Source of the DNA: Coemansia sp. RSA 487
Taxonomy: Eukaryota; Kickxellomycota; Kickxellomycetes; Kickxellales; Kickxellaceae
Assembly (NCBI GenBank): GCA_027577595.1
Contig: JANBRJ010000009.1
Coordinates: 62,001-126,000, forward strand
Length of the DNA stretch: 64,000 nucleotides
Direction of reading: 5' to 3'
In this document: positions 22,751 through 34,174 of the stretch, in pieces
Layout: the number at the start of each line of letters is the position of its first letter
How positions within the stretch are numbered: the first letter of the stretch is position 1
Made by a program: the position numbers and the translations under genes
Notes under the pieces: generated by a model
Seen by the model: the letters and a program-made list of their open reading frames with translations, nothing else
What the model was told of the DNA's origin: nothing
The model's database searches: none

Positions 22751-24361
22751 TTATCCATCCTCGTCCACAAGCGACGCACGAAGAAGCGCTTTGGATATGC
22801 AGTTGCGGCAACGCTCAATCTCCAGCTGCCAGTTGGTTGTAAAAACATAATACAATTGCGCAAACAGCGTAGCGATTAGACTGGCCAGGTATCCAAACCA
22901 GAGTCCAGCTAGGCGGCAGTGGAAAACAGCCACAGCAACAGAGCTCAGTGGGACAGCAACAATAGTGAATGAGGCAACTCGAATGCGTGCAATGAGGGAC
23001 TGGCGGCTCTGGCTGCGCAGAATGCCGTTGAGAGCCACGTTGATGCCCTGAACGGTTCCTGATACTGCAGCCCAGGGGATGTGAGCAACCAGAATGTCAG
23101 CAACCTCAGGATCATCGGTAAACACACTAGGTATCGAGCGTTTCTTAGCCAACAAAAAGCACCCGAGCACCGTAAAGGCAACCACTGCAATGCCGATTGC
23201 AGTATAAACTGCTAGCTGCGCACGGTGGAGCATGGCAGCACCCAGCAGGTTGCCGATGCGGTTGCACGCAGCGATGGCAAAGCCTGTGCCTAAGGCCCAG
23301 GTGCTGGTGGAAATTGCCGAAAGAATAGCGTGTGCTGCCATCGACGGTGCATCGAGGAACAGGACGCCCAGGTCAATCATGTGCAGGGCAACAGTTTCAA
23401 AGAATGTGATTGTCGAACCGCTGAGCGCTAGCTTGGTCACTGGCTTCAGATCCGATAATGCCGACCGCGACCATCCACCCCAGCACTGGTACCCGCCAAG
23501 CCGCGAGATAAAGATGAGAGCAAAAATGTTAAAGCACAAACCAGTGATAATAGCCACACATGGGACACCAATGATACCTATGGCTGTCGATTCGTTAACC
23601 AGAAACACCCAGATGGCCAGCCATCCGACAGGCACGCAGACGAGCTTTGCAAGCACGGCAGCGCGCCGGATACCCTGTGCAAACAGGAAGCTCATCAGAG
23701 ACTCGTAGAAAGAAATAAGCACAACACTGACAAAGTACAGCCGCAACATACGCCCTGTGGTCAGCGCAATATCGTCAGAGACACCTAGAAACCGACATAT
23801 TGGCGTAGCGTACCACCACAGCGGGTAGATGGCAGCCTGGACACACACGCAAAGAAGTAAAGTGCGCTGCAAGTAAATACCCAAAAGTCGCTTGTCCTTT
23901 GTGCCTGTGAACGCCTGGCTACACAGGCTGTCCAGCGCCATGGGCATACCTGATAGAGGCACAGCTCCGCCCAACCCGGAATATATTGACAGTAGGTTCA
24001 TACTGGCTAGTGCTGTGGTGCCCAGCCGCCCAACCGCTGCCATTATTGGAAGCATCAGGAGCATCCGCGACATGGTTGACACAACAATGGGCAGCGCTGC
24101 CAGCAGGAGCCCGACGGCTTCGGTTTTGACGTTGTCAATGTCCAGCAGGTCGTGGGTGGATGCCAAATCCCTTGCGTCTGCGTTGGAGGAGGAAGAGAAA
24201 GATCGACTCCGCTGAAAGTTCTGGTCATGGGTAGAGCCGTGGTCAGTGGTCTCTCGGTCTGCTTCTTCCTCAGCCACGTGATGACTGAGAAGAGGCGTGA
24301 AGTGCGAGCTGCTGCCGCTGGCGGTGCTCCCCGCTTTGTGGGATACATTGGAAACGGACAT
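22751..24361 (-). CDS. MATE-family transporter
   Basis: 536 residues, single exon. After a cytosolic Ser/Glu/Asp-rich N-tail of about 80 residues come twelve hydrophobic segments in the two-times-six MATE pattern. Family features visible are the first helix region ending LLMLPIMAAVGRLG, the PLSGMPMALDSLCSQAFTG block (MATE signature ALDTLCGQAFGA type), and the second-half ACNRIGNLLGA. MATE proteins export cationic drugs or metabolites in exchange for H+ or Na+; fungal members are vacuolar or plasma-membrane. It is the only clearly intact gene of the 20-27 kb zone. Start ATG at 24361. Confidence 0.93.
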   Translation of the reverse strand: MSVSNVSHKAGSTASGSSSHFTPLLSHHVAEEEADRETTDHGSTHDQNFQRSRSFSSSSNADARDLASTHDLLDIDNVKTEAVGLLLAALPIVVSTMSRMLLMLPIMAAVGRLGTTALASMNLLSIYSGLGGAVPLSGMPMALDSLCSQAFTGTKDKRLLGIYLQRTLLLCVCVQAAIYPLWWYATPICRFLGVSDDIALTTGRMLRLYFVSVVLISFYESLMSFLFAQGIRRAAVLAKLVCVPVGWLAIWVFLVNESTAIGIIGVPCVAIITGLCFNIFALIFISRLGGYQCWGGWSRSALSDLKPVTKLALSGSTITFFETVALHMIDLGVLFLDAPSMAAHAILSAISTSTWALGTGFAIAACNRIGNLLGAAMLHRAQLAVYTAIGIAVVAFTVLGCFLLAKKRSIPSVFTDDPEVADILVAHIPWAAVSGTVQGINVALNGILRSQSRQSLIARIRVASFTIVAVPLSSVAVAVFHCRLAGLWFGYLASLIATLFAQLYYVFTTNWQLEIERCRNCISKALLRASLVDEDG

Positions 24362-24523
24362 GCTTATATGGTGCTAGTATGATAGAATCTTTAAAGCACC
24401 AGGTGTATATGCAAGAATGGCAGGAAAACAAGAACAACGTTAATTGTTGTGGAATGTAGAAAGCAAAAAGGCAATGCAATATTCGAATTTATAACATTCG
24501 GATGTCTATTTTAAAAATAGAAC

Positions 24524-24561
<38 letters not shown>

Positions 24562-24837
24562 TAAATATATGTGTATATTTATACATATGTCGTGCCAGCT
24601 TTGAATACAATAAAAAAATATGATATCATATTCTTGATAGGTGCTTCCTGAATGTTATGATCCTTGGTGGTGTACGGCTATAAAATAGCCTAACTCTCAT
24701 ACTATTTCTTCATGTCATCCTGAGTCTCTGTTTAGAATATATATTATACTCCTACGTAATAGTCCTAGCGTCTATAGTGTAACAGCTTGTTTGAAAATCA
24801 GTTTATTATTGTTGCAAATGTGTTTGATAATCTTGAA
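24362..24837. other. AT-rich intergenic region with microsatellite
   Basis: 480 bases, strongly AT-rich, holding the TA/TG microsatellite described separately. No gene seen. Confidence 0.45.
24523..24561. repeat. (TA)n-(TG)n compound microsatellite
   Basis: A run of TA dinucleotides passes directly into a run of TG dinucleotides. Seen directly in the sequence; likely length-polymorphic. Confidence 0.95.
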
Positions 24838-26401
24838 CTAAATCCTGGGAAATATCCTTTTCAAGTATAAATTCAGCCTATCAATTTCATCCTCTGTGTA
24901 GTCATCAATGTCGCCAACTGGAATGTGTTTCAAGCTGAGGCTTATAGGCTTAACAGCTGATTCCTCATCTTGTATTTCTGAAACTAATTCACCATCTACT
25001 TTTAATTCCAATGTGCCAAAATGGATCTTCTCCAAGTTTGGCATCCTAGAAAATAAAGCTTTCAAGTTGTTGACGTGGACTGGGCAAACTATTTCTATGT
25101 CCTGAAGACATTCCCAGTCCATCTGCACAATGTTAAGAGGAATGCCATCAAACCCAACTCTTGCTTTAGTGTACTCTGCTAAATTGTGGACTTTAAGAAT
25201 ATCATTCATATATGTGTATGCGTCAATGGCTTGGAATTCCCCTTGACTATTCTTTGTATACCTAGCAAATAACTCTCTAGCTTTACCTAGATTGAATCCA
25301 GTAAAGTTAAGAAGTGACAATCCCATTTCCAATTCAACATTTCTTATAGTTGTTGGTCCATGGATCGATGACAGAAACGAGAATGTGAATGGGCAAAGTT
25401 GAATGTATATAGTTTCAAGTTTTGGTGCAATCACCTTGTAGTTAAATTTGCTTGCAGAATATTCCAAATCATTTGTTACCTCATTAAACATGACCTTAAC
25501 AACAACCCTTAGTCGAAGCCATTTCAAACTAGCAAAGTTCAAATATTTTGAACTGTCATTATTTTCAAAAGAACTCCAAGCAAATTCACTGCTTATAGAT
25601 TTTAAATCCAAACATGTCAGATTTTCTGCACATATCTGAGACATATTTTATATGAAAATTATACCCATCTACCTCAACATACCTCAGGTTATCTGAAAAG
25701 CTAGGCACATATTCAAGCGCCATTTGTGGATAGCTGAATCCTGTCAGTTGGTGTGCATAGCCTTTGATCAATGATTTGGCGAATTTCATTATCACAGGCA
25801 CATCAATAAAGTCAATCCATTCAATATATTCTACTGACGGAATAAATTGAGACAACGCTCCACCTAGCAAGCTTGCTTCTGCAATACTAGTAGGTTTGTC
25901 GGTCCATGCATCACCTCTATAGTATGGGACACAAATTAGCTCTACCCTTCTCACATTCTTTAGTAAAGTGGCATGGCAGCGTATCTTTTTTATTATCCCT
26001 TGGAAGCTGTGAACTGGGTCATAGGATGACATGACAAAAATTTGGACGGTTCTGGGCCAATATGTTCCATATTTCTTGTCAATTATATCCAAATTAGCCT
26101 TGACTGTGTGTATTTCCACCTCAGGATTATATGATGCATTGAACCTGCTATATACATCAGAGTCCTCCAAACCAGATTCTTCATAAGTCGTGCCTCTATA
26201 ATCAGAGTCTTCATAATCAGAGTAATTTAGGATTGGGCAACCATGTCTATTGTTGGACTTTCTATGGATGCACCCAACAAAAGATATCATGTGCACATTT
26301 GGAAGTGCTAGTTCTCTCCATACCCTGCAAACGGACAGAAGTGCAAGCTTGGTTCTCCATGTTTTTAGCTTGTAGTTACTGGGGTATGGATAGCCAGGAT
26401 G
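24838..26401 (-). pseudogene. Broken F-box/leucine-rich-repeat-like gene
   Basis: Two reading frames on the minus strand (about 26401-25650 and 25644-24838) read as one protein with a single frameshift near 25645, where a YNFHIKYVS end joins to QICAENLTCLDLKS. Upstream of the first Met codon, in-frame sequence encodes LLSVCRVWRELALPNV, the usual second half of an F-box followed by a repeat domain. Further upstream it is cut by TGA at 26402-26404, so the F-box start is missing. The remainder resembles irregular LRR-type repeats (PNLEKIHFGTLEL, LETIYIQLCPF). Fungal F-box/LRR proteins are SCF ubiquitin-ligase receptors; substrate unknown. At least two lesions make it a pseudogene. Confidence 0.65.
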
Positions 26402-26489
26402 TCACGCTAGTGTGTTGTCATATGCAGGGCTGATTTCCATACAGATGAGTTGGGGCAACCACTGGTTGTGGACATTGTAATAGTGCACT

Positions 26490-26517
26490 ATATGTAACGG
26501 CTCTCTCTGTTACATAT
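26490..26517. repeat. 9-bp inverted repeat next to a TATA-like box
   Basis: ATATGTAAC (26490-26498) and its exact complement GTTACATAT (26509-26517) flank an 10-base CT-rich loop; TATAAAAGGG follows at once (26515-26524). Could be a hairpin, a regulator site or the start of a solo LTR beginning TGTAAC; none can be proved here. Confidence 0.5.
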
Positions 26518-26872
26518 AAAAGGGCAACATTCCTTGGACATTGCCTTTGAGAAAATGGCATGGATTTATTTTTATTTCATTGGTTTTTATGGAAAGGAAA
26601 TAAAAGATAAAACATCATCTGAATACTCCTTGTTATCCATCCCAGGTCCATGCTCGATTCGTCACACAGGACCATTGCAAGCCCAATATAAAATTCTTGC
26701 AAGAGCTACGTCAGGAAGCTCGTTGATGTGCATTGCTGAAACACTCTAAAATAGCCGAAGAAATAAAATAATCCAAAAAATAGAGAAAAGAGAAAGTTGT
26801 ATAAGCATAGAATTCTATTCCTTTAAAACGTTGTTTCAACCTTATTATAAAGAGCGATTATACGAAAGAGTT

Positions 26873-27103
26873 TTAAACTAATTCTAAACGAAGCCTTTGC
26901 TTTCTCCGCTGTCTTTGAGCTACAAGCTCGCTGGCGCGGATGCTGCTTAGTGTGTGAATAATTGCTGACTGGACATCTTGGTCATTTATTTGGGCAAAAT
27001 ATAAATAAACCTGACCTATAAAATCACCCAATAATTTATTGTAAATTAATATAATTGATACCAAGGGATTATCTATTAAAGAGCCCTGTGCTTCCAGTTT
27101 CAT
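26873..27103 (-). CDS. Possible small protein, 76 residues
   Basis: Unassigned small ORF with ATG start (27103). It has a hydrophobic middle (PLVSIILIYNKLLGDF, VYLYFAQIND) and a strongly basic C-tail (VAQRQRRKQRLRLELV), a composition that looks protein-like. Predicted as helical; might be a small subunit of a complex. I could not match it to a family, and it lies in a zone of decayed genes. Confidence 0.35.
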   Translation of the reverse strand: MKLEAQGSLIDNPLVSIILIYNKLLGDFIGQVYLYFAQINDQDVQSAIIHTLSSIRASELVAQRQRRKQRLRLELV

Positions 27104-28152
27104 TTTTGGAATATAAGATCTGGATATTGCTGTTGCCGATGCTTCACAGCGCCATTTGTAAGATTATGATTATCACTGCTCTTTGATCACGATTGCCAAA
27201 AATACTTCAAACCGAACCAACATTGTTGTCATCATCTTTTCACTTTTCACTTCATTTGTTTATCAGAGCTCTCGCCAGTGGTCTATACGGTGAATATGCT
27301 GAAAAGATAAGGCATATTTTCTATTATTAATTAATTAATTTTAAGTAGTTTAGTGAGTGTTTTTTGATCAAAAAATTGTTTGCTACCAATTGGAATCATC
27401 TGGACTACAACGTGAGTCCCAACTATCCACTGACTGGAGTCGGAAACTAAAGCAAAAGTTTAAGAAAACTGAGCGCAATGACGGCAGCGTGGGCCGCCTG
27501 CGTTGAAGGTTTGTTCTCAGGGAGCTTGAAGAGCAGCGAGTTGAAAGGGAGAGGGCTATTGTCAGCTTGTCAGGTCGTGAGGCCCCGCCCAGTTCAAGCG
27601 CAAACAAGGTAGCGCTGGCATTGGGCCAGCGATCCTGAAACAGTGTAAATTAGGTTTTCTCTTGCAGTTTAAATTAGTTTATCAGTAGTTGTAAACTTCC
27701 ATATCAAAAATCAATATTATAGCTCATATGGAAACATACCAGGTTTTCTAACAAGTACATCGCTAAATGCTGCTCACTAGGAACTGGGTGTAGTCAACAC
27801 TGGTCGCTCAGTAGCCATGTGCTGTAGATGTTGCTTGGTTTTATTCAGCGCTTACAAAGTACTAATTCTGCAAATTGTCTTTTATTTCTATTATTTTTCA
27901 CTTGCACCTTGTTAATTCTCCGCTCACCCACAACGCCAACGCTTCTTGCACACGTCACTGCCGTTCTACACACAAAGCTCCTGCCATTGCTTCAATCACA
28001 AAAATTCCTCGCACAATATCACTGCTTCCCGCTTGCCCCAAAATATGCATTATTCGTGTATTTTTTTGCTTGCAAACTTTTCTGACTGCCCTTCTTCTGC
28101 TTAAAAACATCTGCAGTGTCAAGACCAATTTACAATTTGTTTACTCATTTCA
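27104..28152. other. Gene-poor region upstream of SKI3 with a coding relic
   Basis: 1 kb without an intact gene. Between 27388 and 27637 the plus strand has a reading frame with coiled-coil-like composition (RKLKQKFKKTERND, then after a TGA RELEEQRVERERAIV), which may be a gene relic. An (ATTA)n-like stretch lies near 27325. The last 300 bases are pyrimidine-rich and are probably the SKI3 promoter and leader. Confidence 0.4.
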
Positions 28153-31100
28153 ATGTCTGTAATTTTCAAAACAAAGTTAAAGGCTGCCAAAGCAGCAGTT
28201 GCTGAAAAGAGTTTTGACTACGCATACGACCTTTGTCACGACCTGCTCGAGCTGGATGAGGCCAATTACAACGTGCACATCCTACTAGGCGTTGCCTGCC
28301 AGAATCTCGGTAAATGGGACGAGGGCGAAAGGGTCTATAAGAAGGCAGCAGAGATGCCCAAGGCCAATATGCTTGTTTGGCAAGGGCTCTGCGCGCTTTA
28401 TGAAGCCTCGAAGGCCACAGACAAATACGAAAAGGCGCTAGAAGATCTACGAGATCGCTACTTGGCCGATGGGATGAAGGAAAAGGCATGGGAAATGATG
28501 TTCAAGTTGGTTTCTCTAGCCGAGGAGTCCAACGACGCACGTAAGCTTATAAACATGCTGCGTCAACTGACTGACGAGGGGCCGCTCCATTGCTTGATCG
28601 ATCCGTCAATGGAGACTGATCCGGCTCCGCCATCGCTGCAAGCGCTTCTAGAGCGCTTGTACAATACAGAAAACGAGCTGGACAATAACACAATTGAAAA
28701 GGAGATCAATAAACGTAGGACTCGGATAGATGCAGGACCAATTGCAACAGTGCGCAAGACCGTAAAAGAGGAAGTCTGGTGCCGATCTGGCGTACTTGAC
28801 ACACTGAAGCAGCTTATTTCCCTGAACTCAGAGCAAGAGGAGGTGCTGGACCAAAAGCTGCACTTTGAAGAGCTTTACTTTTATGCCCTTTTAGAAAGAA
28901 TTCCCATTCTCGACGACATTCAAGCAAAAAGTGCAATGGTCGATGAGATGAGGGCTGTTTCTTGGGATTTAGTTTCGCAAGGAAAATGTGCCGGTGCCTT
29001 TGAGCATCTTATCGAAGCTGCAGACTGCGATGATTCAGAAAACACATTATCGCAGCTGGCGGAGAGCTATATGCGGAGTTTTCCCGAAGCACGTCTGGTT
29101 CCGTTTGTGCAAACATGGATGGCCGTCAATCAAGGTACGTGTGCTACTGATACGCTCGACCTTGCTCGTGATAATGCCAAGCTGCACCTGGAGTCGGTAT
29201 TTGCATGTGTTCAGCTTGTGCAAGCAGCATCATTCTGTAAAGAGTACCAGCTTGTGATTGACACTGGTATTGCCTCTCGGACTACAGCCAAGATATACTA
29301 CGAGACATTTGGGCAAAATCTTTGGCGAAGCCAGCACATTATTGACATGGAGGTTGCGGATGCTTACATGGCGATTGGCTCCGCGTATGCAGGAGATGCA
29401 GAGTACCTTTATCGAAAGTGTCTGGAAACGGAGCCAGGAGATATACGCACAATCCTTGGGCTTGGACTTTCGTTGTGTGCTCTGAACAGCTATGGCGAGA
29501 GCCACCAGCTGTTGGAGAAAGCGCTTGAAGCCGATCCGCAAAGCCACCTGGCGCTGGGTGGCCTCGGCTACGTGGCGACCAAAGAAGGACATCTCCAGGA
29601 TGCTGTTGGCTATTTGCAGCGAGCCATTGACATTAACCCCGACTATGCCGCACACCATGCAAGCCTAGGGAATGCGTACTGGCAAATGGGTGACAGGTGG
29701 CAGCAGGACAAGCAGTTTGCGTATACCAGCTGGATCAAGGCTGCGCGTATCGACCCTAAAATATCGGATGTGTTTAGCGGGCTAGGGAAGTGGTATCAGC
29801 AGTTTGGCAGCGATGACGAGCGCGCGCAGAAATGTTTCCGCAAGGCACTGGACTTGGACATTACTAACAGCGATGCAGGAAAGATACTGGCGGAAATGTA
29901 TCTAAGAGAGGGTATGGATGACATGTGCGAAGAACTACTCGATCAGATCACAGAGGCGCGGCAAAATCAAAAATGGGCATGGCAGTTTTTAGGGTTCTTG
30001 CGTTTGCGCCAGGAAAACTTTGAAGAAGCGATTATTGCATTCCGTAGCGCCTTGGGTCTTGATCGCGAGGACTGTCTCTGTTGGGAAGGGCTATGTGAGG
30101 CATACATGGGTATTGGACGTTTGAACACTGCAATTAGGGTTTCGCAAAAGATTGTGGAGCTGGACCCGTCTCGTGTTTCAGGACATTGGCTATATGCTCG
30201 CGCATGTTTGATGACTGGTGATCTCAAGTTGTCGCTTAGCCATCTTGAGCAGGCAGCTGAATGCGTTGAGAAATGCGATCGAAAAGATAGCTCTGGTGTG
30301 CAAGTTTGTTCAATTTGGGATCAGCCATTGACTATTGCAAAAGCCGAATGTCTGCTTGCCTTTGCGGAAAAGTGGAGCATGGAAGGGCTATCTGCTCGAA
30401 TGGCCGAAGCGAGCGGCCAGGCGTTACATACAATGCAGCAGTACTTGTCGCAACAAGTAGATAAAAAGTACCCTGTTTATCTGACATGGAACCTTGTTTA
30501 TGCCGCATGTGCCTGGGGTATTAAATCCAGATGCATCCTCGATTCGCATCCGGAGCTTGTGTCTGTTGAGGATATCCGTACACTAATAAAGACAGGAAAT
30601 GAGCTTGCTGAAGGGCTCGAGCTTCCTGGTTTTCTTGCCGAGACATTGGAGACTGGCACAAGGGGATGGGCACAAGCCAAATGTGTTGAGAACAATTACG
30701 AATACGATGCGCTTTTATTTGAGCTTACAGTGAAAGCAGCGCAGCTCCGCATTCAGAGCGCTACCTCGGCGGCACTGGCATCCATGGCATGGGTAGATCT
30801 TGGAAAGTTGTATTTCGAGCGTCAAGCCGAAATGTCTGTTGTTCCATTGCAACCAAGCAACTCTGATGCTGATGATGATACAGAGGCGCAATTAATAGAC
30901 GAATCGTTGCTTGAAGCTGCGGCTAGATGTGCGTTAGCGGGTATACAACTAGACCCTGACTGTGTCAGTGCCTATAATCTCCAAGGAGTTGTTGCGTCCT
31001 TTTCACGAGGAGGAGACAGGCATCAGCAGGCAGCACTTGCACAGCATGCGTTTATAATGGCATCGAGGCGCTCTCCCGGCAGCCCGGTTCCATGGGCCAA

Positions 31101-32947
31101 TTTAGGCTACCTTTACATGCACCATGGCGATATTGAGCTTGCAAATAAGGCATTTTACAAGGCACAGACGGTTGATCCAGAATTTACGCCTGGATGGATC
31201 GGCCAAGCGATTATCGCAGAGACACTTGGCTCTGCAGAGTGCGTAGAGCTATTCGAAACTTGCCTCCTTTCTTCCGCTGTACCAAAGGTAAGCACAATCG
31301 TGTGACGAGATGAGTGTGATGTAGCTGTGATCGACGTTTGACATTGAAAAGTGTCTGGTGTGCAATGTCTTGCACGAAGAGAGGGAGTGATGGCTGGACA
31401 TGTAAACAAAGCATAGATGGCGAAGCCATAGCGCTGCGCTTTGATATTGTTCGTTTTGCATACACATCGCATTACATGTGCAGCATGCTCACAGTATATA
31501 GCCTACTTATTTCTCAGCAAATGCACACCCTAACAACGATCTCACATGTGTATATGTATATGAAAAGGGGAAGAGGGGGTTAGTAAACATCATTTATCAA
31601 TACGTTCTCGCATGTGCACTAAAAATCCAATGACACCTGTTTCTCTTGGTTTAATGGCTTTCATGTCCGCCACTAAAATTTTACGATCAATAATTGGATG
31701 GAAAAATATGTATGTAGGCAGCTGCTTACTATGGCTATGCAAGGCAAGTGTGGAAACATGCAATAGAGAACAACCAGGCAACAAGTGGGCATTCCAGCAG
31801 CAGAAGCGAGATGTCGGCTAAGCAGCAAAACAGATTGGTTTTCGCCATCTACGCAGCGCACCGGTATGTTGAGCGCACAGGCGATAGCAGCGGTGCGCCG
31901 GGCAGCCATCTGCTCGGTCTTCTCCTTGAACAGAACCAGGAGTACGAAAATGCGGTTGCGGCATATGAAGCAGCATACAAGCGTGTCATCTCCTCGGGCA
32001 TGCATGATAAAGCGCGCATATGGATTGCGCTAACGCATTTGGGCAGGGCACAATGTAGCGCAGAGAGATACAGCGATGCAGTGGAAACATATGAACAGGC
32101 AGACGCATTGCTGAGTGGGGAAGACACAGGCGACATGCAAAGCTCACTCGGGCCTGAGGTCAAAAAGCAAGTGTTTTATTTCACGCTTGGGTACAGTCTG
32201 TCGCTGTTCTTTGCTGATAGGCTCGAGGAAAGCCTGGATCGCTTTGAACAGGCGCTGGTGCAGTCGGAGAGCATCCCCAGCGTGCGGCCACCTGTAGCGG
32301 TGATGCTGGCCCAGGTTCTGTGGGCACTGGGCACCGACGAGCACCGAGCAATTGGGCGCCAGCATCTCTTGGAGGTGATTGGCGAGCACACAGATTACTT
32401 GCCTGGTCTGTCGTCGTTGTTTGCAATGGGCGTGCTGCAGGGCGACGACGAGCTTGTCGGGGCCGCCTATGCCGAGCTGAAAATGGTGCGCAACGGCAGC
32501 GATGGCAACATCACGGTAGCCAAGCTGGAGTCGTATCTGGCAGCTGCGCGTGGCGATGCGCTGGGCGGACGGCGGGCGCTGGCAAAAGCGGTACACAGGA
32601 GCCCCGATGACGGGAGCCTGTGGCTGCTTCTGGCAGAGTTCGAGGCGCTGTGCGGACGGCAGGACGCAGCGATAAGGGGATCGCGGGCGGCGCTGGAGCT
32701 GTTTAGGCTAGCAATGCGCGGTCACTTTTCCTGGAATCGCAAGCCGTCACGGGGACAGGCAAATTCAGCATCGCTGGACATGGCAAGATCTGCGCTTGTA
32801 GTTGAATCCCAGGCATTGATGACGAGCCAGGGGCAAAGTGATGGACAGAAGACAATGGGGCTGGCGCGATCGGCAGCAAAGCGTGCTGTGATGTACCAGC
32901 CGTGGTCGCAGGACGCACGAAAGTGTCTGTTAGAGACTACTTTCTGA
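28153..32947 (+). CDS. SKI3: Superkiller protein 3 (Ski3/TTC37), TPR scaffold
   Basis: Scaffold of the cytosolic Ski complex (Ski2-Ski3-Ski8), which feeds mRNA to the exosome for 3'-to-5' decay. Exons 28153-31287 and 31718-32947 join in phase 0 (...VPK|AAAYYGYARQ...) to 1454 residues, close to yeast Ski3 (1432). The N-terminus KLKAAKAAVAEKSFDYAYDLCHDLLELDEANYN is the conserved first TPR (quoted in part only: AAKAAVAEKSFDYAYDLC). TPRs recur through the whole chain, for instance ALEADPQSHLALGGLGYVA and AIDINPDYAAHHASLGNAYW. The 430-nt intron (GTAAGC ... TGTAG) is long for this genome. The acceptor at 31717 was chosen because it is in phase and restores a TPR helix. No partner gene (SKI2, SKI8) is in the window. 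Confidence 0.93.
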
Positions 32948-34174
32948 AATCCCCGTTGCAGCACATAAAACACGCGAGGTTTGTTTGTTGATGATGCAAC
33001 CAATGCAAAGTGCTGCCCAGCATCTGTTTGGATCGCGGTCTTTTGGAGGTGATGATGACATAGGAACAGCGACTATATCACCTTCATACTCACACAGTAC
33101 AATGCGTAGGTGGCGACTTGCTTTCTCCGCTTGGCTTGCCCCTGCACTGGACATCATTGAAAAGATAGCATTTGCTTGCTAGCATGAATATGGCGGCTGC
33201 AGCTTCGTCGGAATATAGAAAAATAATTAAGGGGCGATGCAGGTCAAACAGATGAGGGGGGAGTCCAGAATAGGTGATCTCGAACAAGCTTGTATTTCCT
33301 ATTCTCGGAAGTAGCCGTTATTTTTCTGACCTGTTTGAGTTTGATCGCAATCAGACAAAAGCTACAAACCTTGTTCCAAAAAACACTCGAAATTATAACA
33401 GGTCACAGGATGTTTTTTCTTTTTTGAAATGGTAACATGTTTTAGGGGTCCGAGAAAGATGTGTGTTGGGAAACCAGCCAACGGGATAAAGTAGATTTTG
33501 GGGTGATAAAAGTGGGTTTGATGTGATTGGACAAAAATGGAAATAAAAGAGGTGGGTGATCACAGATGGGGGTTTTTTGCCCAAAGAAGACTGAAACCAA
33601 AGAAATGCTTGCATTTATTCCGCATGCCAAAAAGACAGCGGGCAAAGCCGGAAAATGGCGATGTCCAGGCTCATAAAGATTTCCTGTTCTTGGCTTAATT
33701 TTACAAGTTGCATAAAGAGTAGGGCAAGGCCCATCTTTTTTAAAAGCACCTCTTTTTCTGTCTTTTCTTTTTGCATCCTCTGCACCGACTGCACAATCCC
33801 TTTCCACCTTGTATTCATAATTGTAGTAGTGGCTTTCATATTGCTCGTTTTGGCTTCCTTGCCTCCACTCAAACTACCAACACCCCCTCTGTTACCTTTT
33901 AGAATAGTAGTAGTAGCGCATCTTGCCACGTCTGCTCTATTGTTCGCCAGCCTTATTTGCTGCAAAGCGCCACCAAATACAAAGCGGCACATTGCTGCCC
34001 AAACGAAGAAAACACTTGCCTTTTGATTTCAGTCTTCTTTAGTCTTTCCTTTATCTTTGTTATTAGCCGTCGAGTGTCTATACTGTTCCCAGGAATATAA
34101 TTTATTTCTAATCCGCACATTCTAATTCGCAAACCGTTCTCCAAGCCTGGTTTGCCCCTTTTTTCTACTGAACA
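32948..34174. other. Intergenic region SKI3 / Reg1-like gene
   Basis: 1.2 kb between the SKI3 stop and the next start codon. It contains T-rich and A-rich runs (33360-33440) and pyrimidine tracts near 33750-33800 and 34030-34070, suited to a promoter and long leader. No convincing ORF or RNA gene was seen. Confidence 0.4.

Noticed and set aside
33040-33080. GATGATGA-like box C after SKI3
   Set aside because: No D box at suitable distance, no terminal stem and no rRNA-complementary guide.
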